A DNA stretch of 64,000 nt from JAHOYW01 sp963664605 (GCA_963664605.1 OY761536.1:3658001-3722000); one strand, 5' to 3'. Counted from the first letter of the stretch, positions 7,580 through 17,488 are shown. Notes: generated by a model from the sequence alone, not told the origin. Numbers and translations are program-made.

Positions 7580-9094
7580 TTACGCGCCCCAGACCCTGGG
7601 CATATGCATTGGTTCTTTTGCCATCTCAGCATGCATAAATTTCAGGAGCAGGTCTTTTTTCAAGTCCTGTGATTCCGGTTCATCCCACAGATTCACGGTT
7701 TCATACGGATCTGTTTTCAAATCAAACAGCTCACCGTAATCACGGTTCATATAAACACTTATTTTATAACGTTCATTAACAAATGTCTTCACATTGACAA
7801 GTTTGGGCTGGTGGTTGTTTTCAACTATAATATTGTCTCTGGCTCTGTCGGCTTCGCCGGTAAATACCGCTTTCTGGTCAACCCCGGTCATACAGCGCGG
7901 AATTTCTATGCCGCAATAACTCAGAAAAGTAGGAGCCAGATCTACTAAGGAAAACAATGAGTCTGTTTTGCTTTTTGCCGGGATATTTCCTGGCAGAGAA
8001 GCAATAAAAGGTATTTTTATCATATCTTCGTAATGGAACGGGCCTTTGGCAATCAAACCGTGCTGACCGAAGAAGTGTCCATGATCCGTAGTAAAAACTA
8101 CCAAAGTATCTTCGCGCAAGCCAAGTTCATCAAGTTTATCCAGAATCTTTCCAATATATTTATCCATCAGAGATACCATACCATAATAAACTGCTATATT
8201 TTTCGCCATTTCCTTGCGGTCATGCAGATGACAGCTAAAGCCGTGACAACCAAAACTATTTTCCGGATGATATTCTGAAAAATCAGGATTTTCCTCCTGG
8301 GTCTTCTGATGATGCGGCGGCATTTTTGAAAAATCTTCTTCTGGAAGCATACCCGGAACCGTGATTTTTTCAGGGTCATACATCGTATCCCAGGGCTCCG
8401 GCACTAAATACGGCGGATGTGGATCAGGAAAACTTGCCCACAGGAAAAAATGGTCTTCATTCTCAGCGTATTCATCCAGCATAGCGTTGGTGCGTTCCGC
8501 TATCCAGGTATCATAATGGAATTCCTCAGGAAGATTCCATTTTAAATGCTGAGGCTCGGCAGTTCCGGCTGGTTTCCAAAAACATTCCCGCCAGTCAGTA
8601 AACCCTTTTTCCTCCATCCATATGCCGTAATGCTGGCCAACATGAAACTCGTCAGCGTGGTTGCGCGCCAATTCCACATGGTCAAATCCATAAAAAGGGC
8701 CGTTAAAGTCACGCCAGAAATCCAAGTTGTTCTGCAAAGGATTTGATTCTATTGATCTGTACTGCGGGTGATCGTAAAGCTGTTGAAAATGCGCTTTGCC
8801 TATCAAAGCGCAACGATAGCCGTTCTGATGAAAATCCTCTCCGACAGTATGAACGTCCTCCGGCATTTTCGTGCCGAGTGAATAGCCGCCGTGCTGGCTA
8901 GGATACATACCAGTGATGATTGACGCACGCGTCGGGGTGCAAGTCGGATTCGGGCAGTAAGCACGATCAAAAACCATACCTGATTCAGCCAGACGATCCA
9001 GATTGGGAGTTTTTACTTCAGGGTTGTTATATCCCATAGCCATCCAGTGATGCTGGTCACTGGTAATTAGTAAAACATTAGGTTTCTTTTTCAT
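7580..9094 (-). CDS. Type I (formylglycine) sulfatase
   Basis: 504-residue arylsulfatase-family enzyme that removes sulfate esters, probably from a sulfated glycan. The Cys-Thr-Pro-Thr-Arg motif (Cys52) is the site that an FGE/anSME converts to formylglycine. Metal-ligand segments LLITSDQ near the start and VVFTTDHGHFFGQHG further on are present. An upstream ATG at 9103 is open, but AAAGGA sits 8 bases before the ATG at 9094 and only touches the other one, so 9094 is chosen. No export signal is seen (it starts MKKKPNVLLITSDQHH), so it may act in the cytoplasm on imported oligosaccharides. The AraC regulator gene diverges from it, a common arrangement in PVC sulfatase loci. Confidence 0.9.
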   Translation of the reverse strand: MKKKPNVLLITSDQHHWMAMGYNNPEVKTPNLDRLAESGMVFDRAYCPNPTCTPTRASIITGMYPSQHGGYSLGTKMPEDVHTVGEDFHQNGYRCALIGKAHFQQLYDHPQYRSIESNPLQNNLDFWRDFNGPFYGFDHVELARNHADEFHVGQHYGIWMEEKGFTDWRECFWKPAGTAEPQHLKWNLPEEFHYDTWIAERTNAMLDEYAENEDHFFLWASFPDPHPPYLVPEPWDTMYDPEKITVPGMLPEEDFSKMPPHHQKTQEENPDFSEYHPENSFGCHGFSCHLHDRKEMAKNIAVYYGMVSLMDKYIGKILDKLDELGLREDTLVVFTTDHGHFFGQHGLIAKGPFHYEDMIKIPFIASLPGNIPAKSKTDSLFSLVDLAPTFLSYCGIEIPRCMTGVDQKAVFTGEADRARDNIIVENNHQPKLVNVKTFVNERYKISVYMNRDYGELFDLKTDPYETVNLWDEPESQDLKKDLLLKFMHAEMAKEPMHMPRVWGA

Positions 9095-9201
9095 ATTCAA
9101 CATCCTTTATTTGCATATTATTGATAGACATATTATAATAATACATCTAACAATGATACTTGTAAATAATATTTTATTGATAATAATAGCATAAAGTTGA
9201 T

Positions 9202-10047
9202 ATGAAAAATAATTGGACTCCACCATTTTTCCTTTTTGTCGCGGGACGTCAGCAGACTGACAGCAGAAATTATTATAACAATGCGTCCCTGACACCTATG
9301 CCGCGCCGACTGTTGATAAAACATACGTTGTCAGGAGAAGGCGTACTCTATGCAAATGATGTTCGCCATGTTTTACGGCCGGATTCTCTTTTTGTCATTG
9401 ACCGTCCGGGACCGTATAAATACTGCTATGAAGGCAATGGTGAAATCTGGAGATTTGAATACGTAACTATCGGCCTTACCGGTTCAGAAACAGTTTTACC
9501 GCAATCATTGTGCAATAATCCGGTAATGTCGCTCAAAGGGCATCCTGAATTGAAATCTCAACTTGGAGAATTGATTAAAATCCGCCTGCAACCGGATTAT
9601 CAGGCTGAATTACGCCATTCCCTGTTGGCTTACGCCTTTTTGATGAGCTATATTTCTGCTCGTATTGAATATAATACTGCTCCAGCGGCAGTTTCAGATC
9701 TACGCGCGGTTTTGGATAAAAATGCCTGTGTATCACTCAGCATCAGCAACTGCTGCCGGGAACTTGGCTATACCCCGGAAGCTTTGATACGTTTATTCAA
9801 AAAATTTACCGGAATAACGCCAGGCCGTTACCTGCAGAACCGGCGTTTAATGGAAGTATGCGAATTATTAAGGGACAGCAAACTAAGCGTCAAAGAAATT
9901 GCGCAATGCTGCGGCTTCGAGTCGCAAAATTACCTGGGGCGGATATTTAAGCAAAACCTTGGAGTTACTCCGGTTCAATATCGTAATAACCCGAATTTGC
10001 TCTTACTGGAATCAATAACCAAAATACCCTCCAGTCAACATTGGTAA
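9202..10047 (+). CDS. AraC-family transcriptional regulator
   Basis: 281 residues. The N-terminal half (about 15-150) looks like a cupin-type ligand-binding domain (LIKHTLSGEGVLYANDVRHVLRPDSLFVIDRPGPYKY). The C-terminal 100 residues hold the two helix-turn-helix motifs of AraC proteins, ending with VKEIAQCCGFESQNYLGRIFKQNLGVTPVQYR, the family signature. It diverges from the sulfatase gene across a 107-base AT-rich spacer, so it probably controls that gene. The inducer, likely a sugar, cannot be told from the sequence. Confidence 0.88.
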   Translation: MKNNWTPPFFLFVAGRQQTDSRNYYNNASLTPMPRRLLIKHTLSGEGVLYANDVRHVLRPDSLFVIDRPGPYKYCYEGNGEIWRFEYVTIGLTGSETVLPQSLCNNPVMSLKGHPELKSQLGELIKIRLQPDYQAELRHSLLAYAFLMSYISARIEYNTAPAAVSDLRAVLDKNACVSLSISNCCRELGYTPEALIRLFKKFTGITPGRYLQNRRLMEVCELLRDSKLSVKEIAQCCGFESQNYLGRIFKQNLGVTPVQYRNNPNLLLLESITKIPSSQHW

Positions 10048-10093
10048 GTTATTGCGAGCAGACATTGATAAAACATTAAAACTAATTTATTTC

Positions 10094-12787
10094 TTATTTT
10101 ACCAGTATATCGGCATATTCCTTGGTTCTTGATGCCGGATGCGTACTACCTACGTTTGTTTCTTCCTCTTCAGGGAATTCGGGCAGCGATATAAAACCAA
10201 TCTCCTGTTCGCTAACCAAATGCTGAATGTTTTTTAACAGCATTCCCACTGTTTTATTCTCGCTGAACGGTTCCGGTAACGGAAACGGAGTGGTTAGAAT
10301 TATTTTTTTGATATTGCTGTTATCACGCGCGGTTTGTACAAGAGCTGCCAGCAGCCGCTGCTGCAATCGCGGTGAAACACCACGGATCATGGGATAGGAA
10401 GATGGAATAATAATCAAAACATCTGCTTTAGACTGCCTGATAAGTTTTATTTTCCTGGCACTTTCATTCACTATGTCCGCATCATACGCTTTCATATTCC
10501 AATTTTCAAAAATTATTTTCTGTTTCACGGCCCCGGCATTTTCGAGCAGCTCCTCGGAAAATTTTCTTTTACCGCCAAAATCATCAGAAATAAGTAAAGT
10601 GGTCTGTTCACCTAAAACCATCGGCAGCGAATTCAGGAGGCTCCAGGAACGTTTATCTTTGAGGGTGGGACGATGCAGAATTGGAATAAGCTTGTTGCCG
10701 TTTGAATCAATAAAGTGTCCGTCTTCTGTTTTCAACTCAGAATATTCAGCAAGCTTTTTGAAAATAACTTTCTTCCGGTCAAAATAAAATTTCTTTTTTT
10801 CCGGTATTGCGTCAATGCCGGAAGTTTTGATATTAAATTCCAGGAATGTTCCGTTTCTCAACCTTGCTCCTTCAAGCTTAAAATTCTTCTTTACAAAATC
10901 ATGTTTTCTAAACAACGGTTCGTTACTGGTTTTATTAAAATCATGCGAAAATTTAAAAACTTCAAATATGTCAGAGTTTGATTTTGCCTCAAGAAAAGCT
11001 TTTATATCTATCTGCAGTTCTGAATGAAATTCCGCATAAAGTTCAAGTGTTTCATCATCATAAATAAATACCGGAGCGTTGATTTTCACATATAAATCAC
11101 GCTTCATCAGCTCTCCGGGATTTTTCATATCAACTCTTGGAATTTCAACCTTTAAAGGCTTTGAATCATTAACTTTGCAGGATATATCATACGGCATCCC
11201 ATTAGCAAAAGTCATAAGTATTTTATTGCCGGCAGCCACTTTTTCCCCGTCTATCAGCCAACTGATATTATCTCCGGGAAAATCAGTTTCAAACCCCAAA
11301 AGGAATTGTTTGCCAGCCGGGTTCTGAAAATATCCCATTGTATTATACTTTATAACCGGCAGTTTTTGCCCTTCTTTTGCGGTTAAAGTACGGGGTTCGA
11401 CCCTGTTGTGATCAATATAATCCTGCTGGGTTATGAATTTATAATCTTTTTCGCCCTCGGCGCGCCAGCCAATCAAAATACTGGTCTTATCTATTGTACT
11501 GCGGTAATATGTTTCTATTTCTACAGAGTTATCAGACAAATCAAACAACTTTGTTTCCCACCATTTATCGGTCGAAGCTGTTTTCTTATCAATATTCAAA
11601 GCCTTTTTGCCGTTAACATATAATTGCGTCATATCATTGCTTTTTACCGCGAACTGATATTTCCCCAGTTTAGGGACATTCAATTTAGCATTGATATATG
11701 CTACATATCTGCCTTTGAGCCGCCAGTGAATATTGCGGGTTATATTGGTATCACGATAATTGCGGCGATATATATACTGCTGCATTTTATACTTGAATAT
11801 TTTCTTCAAATCGGCAGTATCAGCGGGAAAATCCTTTGACGGAAGGTGACCTATCCGAGGAAGACGTTTACGGCGTTTTGGTTTCCTTCTGGGCTTTCTC
11901 TTCACAATTTTTTTCTTAACATTTTTTTTCTTTACAACTTTCTTTACAACTTTTGTTTTAACTGTCTTTTTAACAGTTTCTTTTTTGATTCGTTTTTTCT
12001 CAAGTTCATTTTTTGCCTCCGCAAGCGCTTTCTCCATAGCTTTTTCGTCTATAGGTTTTACTTGTGTATTTTTTACCACGGCTTCAAGTTTAGCCAGCTT
12101 TCTGGCTTCCGAAAGAGCTTCGGCAATATTTTTCTTTTCAAGTTCTGCCTGAGTCTCCGCGAGAACTTTGTTCATAGCTTTGGACTTTGCAGCAGCCCTG
12201 GCCTTTGCAACTGCCAGTCTTTTAGCGATGGCTTTAGCTTTGGCAGCGGCTTTGGCTTCAACTGCGGCTTTTTTTGCGGCAATGGCTTGGGCTCTTTTCT
12301 CAGCTTTAGCTTTGGCGATTTGAGCTCTTTTTATAGCTGCCAAATCCGGTTCGTAACTCAATATAGTAATATTAACCGCCTGGCTCGCTGATTGATCGGT
12401 CCACCAGTGCCAGTCCCGAATAAAACGGTTAGGGATATAATAACGGCGGTTTTCTCTGATTCTTTCCAAAGACATTCTGCTTGGATAAACATACACTTTT
12501 TTATTATCCGTTTCCGGCGCAGCTAAAATCAATTCCTGATTACGGAAATTAAAGAAAAAATGATATTTTTTCCCAGCCTCATCCCATACGGTAAAACCAT
12601 TTTTCAATTCAAACGGAAAGGCGTAATTACCTACTTTCCAAAACCCCGGCTTACCTTTTTTCGGAAGCGTAAAACTGATACGGTACTCAGCATCCTTATC
12701 CGCCCATTTCTCGACAGCAAATACAGCAGGAGCAATTATGCCGGTAAAAAAGATTAATAAAAGTATTTTTTTAAACATCATAATCAT
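10094..12787 (-). CDS. Large secreted protein: Ala/Lys helix, PA14-like and SGNH hydrolase-like regions
   Basis: 897 residues with a signal peptide (FKKILLLIFFTGIIAPAVFA). Residues about 30-145 are beta-rich and unassigned. About 149-310 is an extreme Ala/Lys/Arg stretch predicted as helix then basic tail (KKKIVKRKPRRKPKRRKRLP). About 330-450 resembles PA14 (GKYQFAVKSNDMTQLYVNGKKALNID). The C-terminal 190 residues look like an SGNH/GDSL hydrolase: TTLLISDDFGG near block I, ADVLIIIPSSYPM, then STHPASRTKEYADIL like the block V His; the block I Ser is not obvious, so catalysis is uncertain. It overlaps the GH5-like gene by ATGA, the last gene of the polysaccharide operon. Three ATGs (12787, 12781, 12778) compete. 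Confidence 0.6.
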   Translation of the reverse strand: MIMMFKKILLLIFFTGIIAPAVFAVEKWADKDAEYRISFTLPKKGKPGFWKVGNYAFPFELKNGFTVWDEAGKKYHFFFNFRNQELILAAPETDNKKVYVYPSRMSLERIRENRRYYIPNRFIRDWHWWTDQSASQAVNITILSYEPDLAAIKRAQIAKAKAEKRAQAIAAKKAAVEAKAAAKAKAIAKRLAVAKARAAAKSKAMNKVLAETQAELEKKNIAEALSEARKLAKLEAVVKNTQVKPIDEKAMEKALAEAKNELEKKRIKKETVKKTVKTKVVKKVVKKKNVKKKIVKRKPRRKPKRRKRLPRIGHLPSKDFPADTADLKKIFKYKMQQYIYRRNYRDTNITRNIHWRLKGRYVAYINAKLNVPKLGKYQFAVKSNDMTQLYVNGKKALNIDKKTASTDKWWETKLFDLSDNSVEIETYYRSTIDKTSILIGWRAEGEKDYKFITQQDYIDHNRVEPRTLTAKEGQKLPVIKYNTMGYFQNPAGKQFLLGFETDFPGDNISWLIDGEKVAAGNKILMTFANGMPYDISCKVNDSKPLKVEIPRVDMKNPGELMKRDLYVKINAPVFIYDDETLELYAEFHSELQIDIKAFLEAKSNSDIFEVFKFSHDFNKTSNEPLFRKHDFVKKNFKLEGARLRNGTFLEFNIKTSGIDAIPEKKKFYFDRKKVIFKKLAEYSELKTEDGHFIDSNGNKLIPILHRPTLKDKRSWSLLNSLPMVLGEQTTLLISDDFGGKRKFSEELLENAGAVKQKIIFENWNMKAYDADIVNESARKIKLIRQSKADVLIIIPSSYPMIRGVSPRLQQRLLAALVQTARDNSNIKKIILTTPFPLPEPFSENKTVGMLLKNIQHLVSEQEIGFISLPEFPEEEETNVGSTHPASRTKEYADILVK

Positions 12788-15216
12788 TTTTTCTTTATTT
12801 TAAGCGCCATATCAATTTTAAATGGCGGCATAATAATTGTATTCCCCTTACCCGCCATTTTTAATTCTGTGCTTTTAACAATATCACCGGATATTGTGTC
12901 AAAAAAATCAATCCGGTAAGTTCCTTTTTTCAACGCTTTCATGAACCTCAATTGAGCCCCGTAGAAAGGCATAAGCTCTTCAATTTCTTCATCCGACGGA
13001 TATAAACGCATATATTTGTCTTTAAACACCCAGACAAATTCCTCGCTGCCGTTTCCAAAGGAAATCGCCCTGATCCTTTCCTTGTCCACTCTCAACAGCA
13101 GGCTTTCATCATATTTTTTCAGAAAATCTTTTACTGCCAATGATCTTTGTTCTGTCCCGAAAACATAATAACTCATCAAATCTCTCGTAACATCGCGCTC
13201 TTTTCTGGTGCTGACCGAATGCTCGGCAGCAGTAAATTTTTTACCCCGCGGATCATATCCTTTCAAGTATCTTGACAATCCTTTGAAATGATGATAATGC
13301 CCGCGAGTATGAATGAATTCATGCCACCAGTTAAACGGAGCTCCGGCAAAGCCAAAGAACAAACTTCCCCATAAAGCGCTGTGCAGATCCGCACGCATCA
13401 AAGGTATTTCTTTGTCAGAAACCAAACCGAATTCCGTTATCAGGCGCGGCTTGGCCGGCAAGTCCTTAAGCTGTTTAATATGTTCTTTGAGATAATCAAC
13501 CATCGGTATACGACGCTTGTATGCGTCGGAAACAATGAAATCTATCTCCGGCAGCCGGAAAAGTTTTTCTATCTTCAGGGTATTTTTAAAAGTACCGCAG
13601 GTATGAGTCGTCACCGGCTGTCTTCCCTGCGACCATTTTTTGAAGTACTTGGCGGTTTCATTGTGCCACTTGCCGCTGATGCCGTTATCATAAATAGCAG
13701 CGTGATCGGTAACCAAATCCACCTCGCTCCATAGTTCCACTCCGAAAATATTCGGATAAGCGCCCCAGCGCGCGGCTATATAGCGGTTTCGCGCGCGGTT
13801 GAATTTGATAGCTTCCGGGTTTGAAAAAAACTCCGTGGTGGAATTAATGCAAGCTCCGTCCGCAACTGCATACGGCTGTCCTTTGAAAAATGGAGAATGC
13901 TGCCATTCCTGGTCGCAATGACTTGATAACTTACCATGATTATCAAGGGTCAAATGAATGTATATCTTATTTTTGCGGGCGCTTTTCAACACCGCGTCAA
14001 GCTGTGCGGCATGCGCCAGATTGTAACGTCCGAGCCCGTGGTAATTCCTGCTCTTACTGGTCCATTCTATCCCCATAGACCATGATGCCATCCAAATCTC
14101 ACAGGCATTTAAACCGTTGCGGTTCATCTCCTCAAAATATCTTTCGTATGACGTCGCGCCTAAATCAAAAATCTTGTCGTCTTTCATCCGCTGTTCATAA
14201 CGTTTATCCTTAGGAGTGTGTATATTCAGCCCAAGCGGGAAAAAGATTTCGCCGTTGGAAAACTCAAAATAGCGTGTATCTTCAGGAGATACCCTGACAA
14301 AGCCTTTATTCCTGGATTCAACAACATTCAACTCAATCTCAGGGCTGATAAGTTTTTCCGTTTTTTTGCCTGAACGGTCAAATATCTCAAGTTTCATAAA
14401 ATACTTACCCGTCTTCCGGGGAGTAAACCTATATGCCCAGTAAGGGCTGCCAACTGGTCTGACACGTTCGCTGTCCCGTTCCAACTTGCGGGTATGAGCA
14501 ACTGTGTAATATGCTGGAAAAACAGTTTCCTTATTCTCTTTATCGCGCACCCGCACATTGATTTCGATATTATCCGGGTCAAAAGGATTAAAATATTCCC
14601 GTGATAAATTAAAGCTGCCTTCCGCGACCTGATAGCGCTTTAGTGTTTCAGGCATCTGCCAGTCAATAATTTGCAGTTTGGGAATATTTTTTTCTTTTTC
14701 CACTTCAACAGAAAGCATTTTTAACTTTATTTTTCCTTTGTCACGGGAATAAATATTAAGTCCGTAATCCGTAACCATAATCCGGCTTTGCGCATTCCAT
14801 GATGCCCGATGCCCAACTGGACGCATCGCCTGGGAAAAACTATCCAGCGGAATATTTATTGTCGTCAAGGTATTGGCTTTGAGGGTATATTCTTTCTGGC
14901 TCTGATACCAGTTGCCGTCTTTGTCAGTCACAAAAAAAAGTACTTTCGGACTTACGTTATCACCGGAAGAACTAAGTTTGAATTGAATATTCTTCACCCT
15001 GAAATCATCTTTTGAAGGGCGCATCGTCGCTGGTACACGGCGGGTAAATATCTGTTGGCTGCCCGGAAAAATCAACTGTGTTTCTTTCGCTTCAAGTTTT
15101 ATTTCTTTGCCCGAGGATGAACTTTTCAGCCATAAAGAGTCTGCACGCCCTAAAAAAGCTCCGGCATTCGCGCCGGATAAAATTACAAAAAATAATATAG
15201 CGGATAATATCCTCAT
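12784..15216 (-). CDS. Secreted GH5-like glycoside hydrolase (clan GH-A TIM barrel)
   Basis: 810 residues from the ATG at 15216, which gives a clean signal peptide (MRILSAILFFVILSGANAGA); the frame is open a further 9 codons upstream but that adds a poor leader. About 20-190 is a beta-rich N-terminal domain, about 190-300 a DUF5060-like Ig-type domain, then a TIM barrel. Clan GH-A landmarks are FGVELWSEVD (acid/base Glu near 498) and RLITEFGL (nucleophile Glu near 595). The C-terminal 130 residues form a beta domain. The start codon overlaps the stop of the pseudopilin gene (TGATG), and its stop overlaps the next gene (ATGA). In this operon it may trim or release the polysaccharide made by the GT2 synthase. 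Confidence 0.75.
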   Translation of the reverse strand: MRILSAILFFVILSGANAGAFLGRADSLWLKSSSSGKEIKLEAKETQLIFPGSQQIFTRRVPATMRPSKDDFRVKNIQFKLSSSGDNVSPKVLFFVTDKDGNWYQSQKEYTLKANTLTTINIPLDSFSQAMRPVGHRASWNAQSRIMVTDYGLNIYSRDKGKIKLKMLSVEVEKEKNIPKLQIIDWQMPETLKRYQVAEGSFNLSREYFNPFDPDNIEINVRVRDKENKETVFPAYYTVAHTRKLERDSERVRPVGSPYWAYRFTPRKTGKYFMKLEIFDRSGKKTEKLISPEIELNVVESRNKGFVRVSPEDTRYFEFSNGEIFFPLGLNIHTPKDKRYEQRMKDDKIFDLGATSYERYFEEMNRNGLNACEIWMASWSMGIEWTSKSRNYHGLGRYNLAHAAQLDAVLKSARKNKIYIHLTLDNHGKLSSHCDQEWQHSPFFKGQPYAVADGACINSTTEFFSNPEAIKFNRARNRYIAARWGAYPNIFGVELWSEVDLVTDHAAIYDNGISGKWHNETAKYFKKWSQGRQPVTTHTCGTFKNTLKIEKLFRLPEIDFIVSDAYKRRIPMVDYLKEHIKQLKDLPAKPRLITEFGLVSDKEIPLMRADLHSALWGSLFFGFAGAPFNWWHEFIHTRGHYHHFKGLSRYLKGYDPRGKKFTAAEHSVSTRKERDVTRDLMSYYVFGTEQRSLAVKDFLKKYDESLLLRVDKERIRAISFGNGSEEFVWVFKDKYMRLYPSDEEIEELMPFYGAQLRFMKALKKGTYRIDFFDTISGDIVKSTELKMAGKGNTIIMPPFKIDMALKIKKK

Positions 15217-15911
15217 CAGGGACTCCAGGTCTCCAGTTCCCATTTTGCGGTTGAATAAAAAATATTCCCGTCAAAACCTATATTTATGACTTTTTTGGTT
15301 TCATTAGGCATTATCGTGCCGCCGGAATATCTGTCAACATCATCAATATGCCAGAAGCAGCGCACCACCGGGAATTTACTGCTTTCATAAGCGCTTTGAT
15401 GGTCGTCGTCGCCAAACTTGAGCTGCGCGCGTTTTACTTCGGCCCATGTCGGATCAGCCGGAGCTCCCGGAACCGTCCATTTGTCGCAGAGGACATCGGA
15501 AAACTCATAAAAATAACTTACAGGCCCGACATCGGGATTAGGCAAAAAGTGTTTACCTGTATTACCCGGCCTGTCATAAGTTTCATTCCAGTCATTGTCG
15601 GGACGGGATTTCCAGTCTTCCCGTGCAGTTCCGGAATCATTACCATCTACCGGGCAGCGGTAAACCCCTTTGGAATTTACATAACTGGAATATAATCTGG
15701 AAATCCACGGCACATGTGCATTCCATTCATAATCATCAAGGTACATAATAACCCCTGTGCCAATTTGTTTAAGGTTATTGACGCAGCTTATCTCCTTGGC
15801 TCTGGTTCTAGCTTTGCTGAGCGCCGGGAGCAGAAGCCCAGCAAGAACCGCGATGATGCCGATCACAATCAGCAATTCAATGAGTGTGAACTTATTTATT
15901 TTAATTTTCAT
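15216..15911 (-). CDS. Type II secretion-like pseudopilin (prepilin N-terminus, H-X9-DG type)
   Basis: 231 residues. It begins MKIKINKFTLIELLIVIGIIAVLAGLLLPALSKAR, a class III signal with F/T cleavage context, Glu5 and a hydrophobic helix, then ISCVNNLKQIG, the hallmark of the large pseudopilin-like families of Lentisphaerota and Planctomycetota. The C-terminal part is Asp/Trp-rich with Cys pairs (YRCPVDGND). AAGGAG lies 7 bases before the ATG at 15911; a further 8 codons are open upstream but lack a site. It starts inside the last codons of the GT2 gene (11-base overlap) and touches the glycosidase gene, so the three are translationally coupled. A prepilin peptidase is not in the window. Confidence 0.88.
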   Translation of the reverse strand: MKIKINKFTLIELLIVIGIIAVLAGLLLPALSKARTRAKEISCVNNLKQIGTGVIMYLDDYEWNAHVPWISRLYSSYVNSKGVYRCPVDGNDSGTAREDWKSRPDNDWNETYDRPGNTGKHFLPNPDVGPVSYFYEFSDVLCDKWTVPGAPADPTWAEVKRAQLKFGDDDHQSAYESSKFPVVRCFWHIDDVDRYSGGTIMPNETKKVINIGFDGNIFYSTAKWELETWSP

Positions 15912-17451
15912 TTGCTTTCTCCTTGTCAATCCCATGTATCGTTTTTTCCCAGTAATATGGTTTATAAAATAACTGTATAAAACCTTTCCAGCCGCCGAAG
16001 GAAATCAATATCCAGTAAAACGGCATTAAAAGCGAATATTTCGCCAGCCCCTTAAACCCGCGCCGGTGACAGGCAATATAATGCGTCAGTACAAAAAGAA
16101 AATTAGCCGCTAATAATATAACACTTATTATAAAGAACAATATCGACAAACGCGAATAAAACACCGATTGTCCGGCGCCAATGTAGATCATCGGCCAAAC
16201 CGAAAGCCCGCCCAGTCCGGGAACCGCTATTGATTCGTTAAAAACCGGTGAATGCGGACCGAACAATAATTCCCCGGCTGTGGCTCCCGCCGCCAGACCG
16301 TGCGCAAACAAAGCGATATAAACCATGCCTGCCGCCCAGAAAAAAGGATTGAGCAGCAGCATTAACGAACTTGCCCCGACACTTTGATAAAATCCGAAAT
16401 ATCCCCACAAACCAAGATGCTTCAAAGTTATGAACGGGTTTGCTGTATGAACAAAATGAGTTTGGATAAAGCCCTTAACCCAGCGTGAACGCTGTCTTAC
16501 CCAGTTCCATATCCGGGAATTAGCTTCCTCCCATGTGGTGGAATTTATCATGCTGGTTATGTGCCCACTCTTGTAGATCTTCACCCCGAGATCACAGTCT
16601 TCCGTCACGTTGAACGGATCCCAGCCGCCGATTTCCCGCAAGACCTTTGTCCTGAAATGGTTGGATGTCCCGCCCAGCGGAACTGGTACTTTCATTCGCT
16701 TCAAACCGGGAAGGAATAGATCAAAAGTCGTACTGTATTCGATGGTAAACAGTTTTGTCAGCAAATTCTGGTCGTGGTTGTAATAATTTAATTTTGCCTG
16801 AATACAGGCAAGCTTTTCGTCATTCTGCCTGAATGCCTTTACCACTTTGCGCAGTTGATCCGGTTCCGGGTGATCCTCGGCATCAAAGATAACACAAAAC
16901 TCGCCTTTAGCGGCGGCAAGTCCGTAATTACAGGCGCGCGGTTTGGTTTTCGGTTCATTATGGGGAACGACGATTATTTCATAATGCCTGGGAAGTTTTT
17001 CTTTTTCCAGCACATTTCTTGTCTGAATGTCGTCTTCCTCAAGTAAGAGTTTTATATCAAGCTTATTTTTAGGATAATCCAGATTTCCAAGATTATCTAT
17101 TAATTTTTTTACAATAGCTTCCTCACGATACAAAGGTAAAAGTATGGTATAAACCGGAAGCTCTTTATTTTTAAGTCCAGCAGCTTCTTTATCTGAAATC
17201 CTGATCTCCCCTTTGCCGCTCAAACTCAAAAGCATAGCAACCGTACGGAAAGCAATAGTCCCGCCATAAAAAATACAGGAAAATGCCGTTACTGCACAAA
17301 GAAAAATATCCCAGCGGTAAAAAAGCAGAAAAACCGCTCCAGCCAACACCAGGATTATCCAGACATACTGACGTTTAGAAGGCGCTCCTAAAGCACAATC
17401 CCGTCCGTGCCGGGTAACATATTCCCGGGTCAAAGAATCAAGTTCAATCAT
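15901..17451 (-). CDS. Membrane GT2 glycosyltransferase (processive polysaccharide synthase type)
   Basis: 516 residues. Two N-terminal membrane helices (about 28-80) precede a GT-A catalytic domain (about 95-330) with YTILLPLYREEA, VIFDAEDHPEPDQL (DxD-type), NVTEDCDLGVKIY (TED base) and RQRSRWVKG (the Q/RxxRW motif of cellulose- and hyaluronan-synthase-like enzymes). At least four further helices follow (about 345-500). This layout fits a processive synthase that extends and exports a beta-linked glycan, but no PilZ domain is visible. It is the first gene of the operon GT2-pseudopilin-glycosidase-PA14/SGNH. Sugar specificity is not predictable. Confidence 0.85.
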   Translation of the reverse strand: MIELDSLTREYVTRHGRDCALGAPSKRQYVWIILVLAGAVFLLFYRWDIFLCAVTAFSCIFYGGTIAFRTVAMLLSLSGKGEIRISDKEAAGLKNKELPVYTILLPLYREEAIVKKLIDNLGNLDYPKNKLDIKLLLEEDDIQTRNVLEKEKLPRHYEIIVVPHNEPKTKPRACNYGLAAAKGEFCVIFDAEDHPEPDQLRKVVKAFRQNDEKLACIQAKLNYYNHDQNLLTKLFTIEYSTTFDLFLPGLKRMKVPVPLGGTSNHFRTKVLREIGGWDPFNVTEDCDLGVKIYKSGHITSMINSTTWEEANSRIWNWVRQRSRWVKGFIQTHFVHTANPFITLKHLGLWGYFGFYQSVGASSLMLLLNPFFWAAGMVYIALFAHGLAAGATAGELLFGPHSPVFNESIAVPGLGGLSVWPMIYIGAGQSVFYSRLSILFFIISVILLAANFLFVLTHYIACHRRGFKGLAKYSLLMPFYWILISFGGWKGFIQLFYKPYYWEKTIHGIDKEKANEN

Positions 17452-17472
17452 TAAAAATCCAAATATTTTTAA

Positions 17473-17488
17473 TATACGCGCGCGTATA
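17473..17488. promoter_or_regulatory. 16-bp perfect palindrome upstream of the GT2 operon (candidate operator)
   Basis: TATACGCGCGCGTATA reads the same on both strands. It lies 22 bases before the GT2 start and just downstream of a TATAAT hexamer on the minus strand (17509-17514), so it would fall in the 5' leader near +15. A repressor bound there could block transcription. No matching second copy was noticed in the window. Confidence 0.5.

Noticed and set aside
11846..12391. 181-codon Phe-rich plus-strand frame
   Set aside because: It is the complement of the Lys/Ala-rich stretch of the gene at 10094-12787; Lys codons AAA read as Phe TTT.
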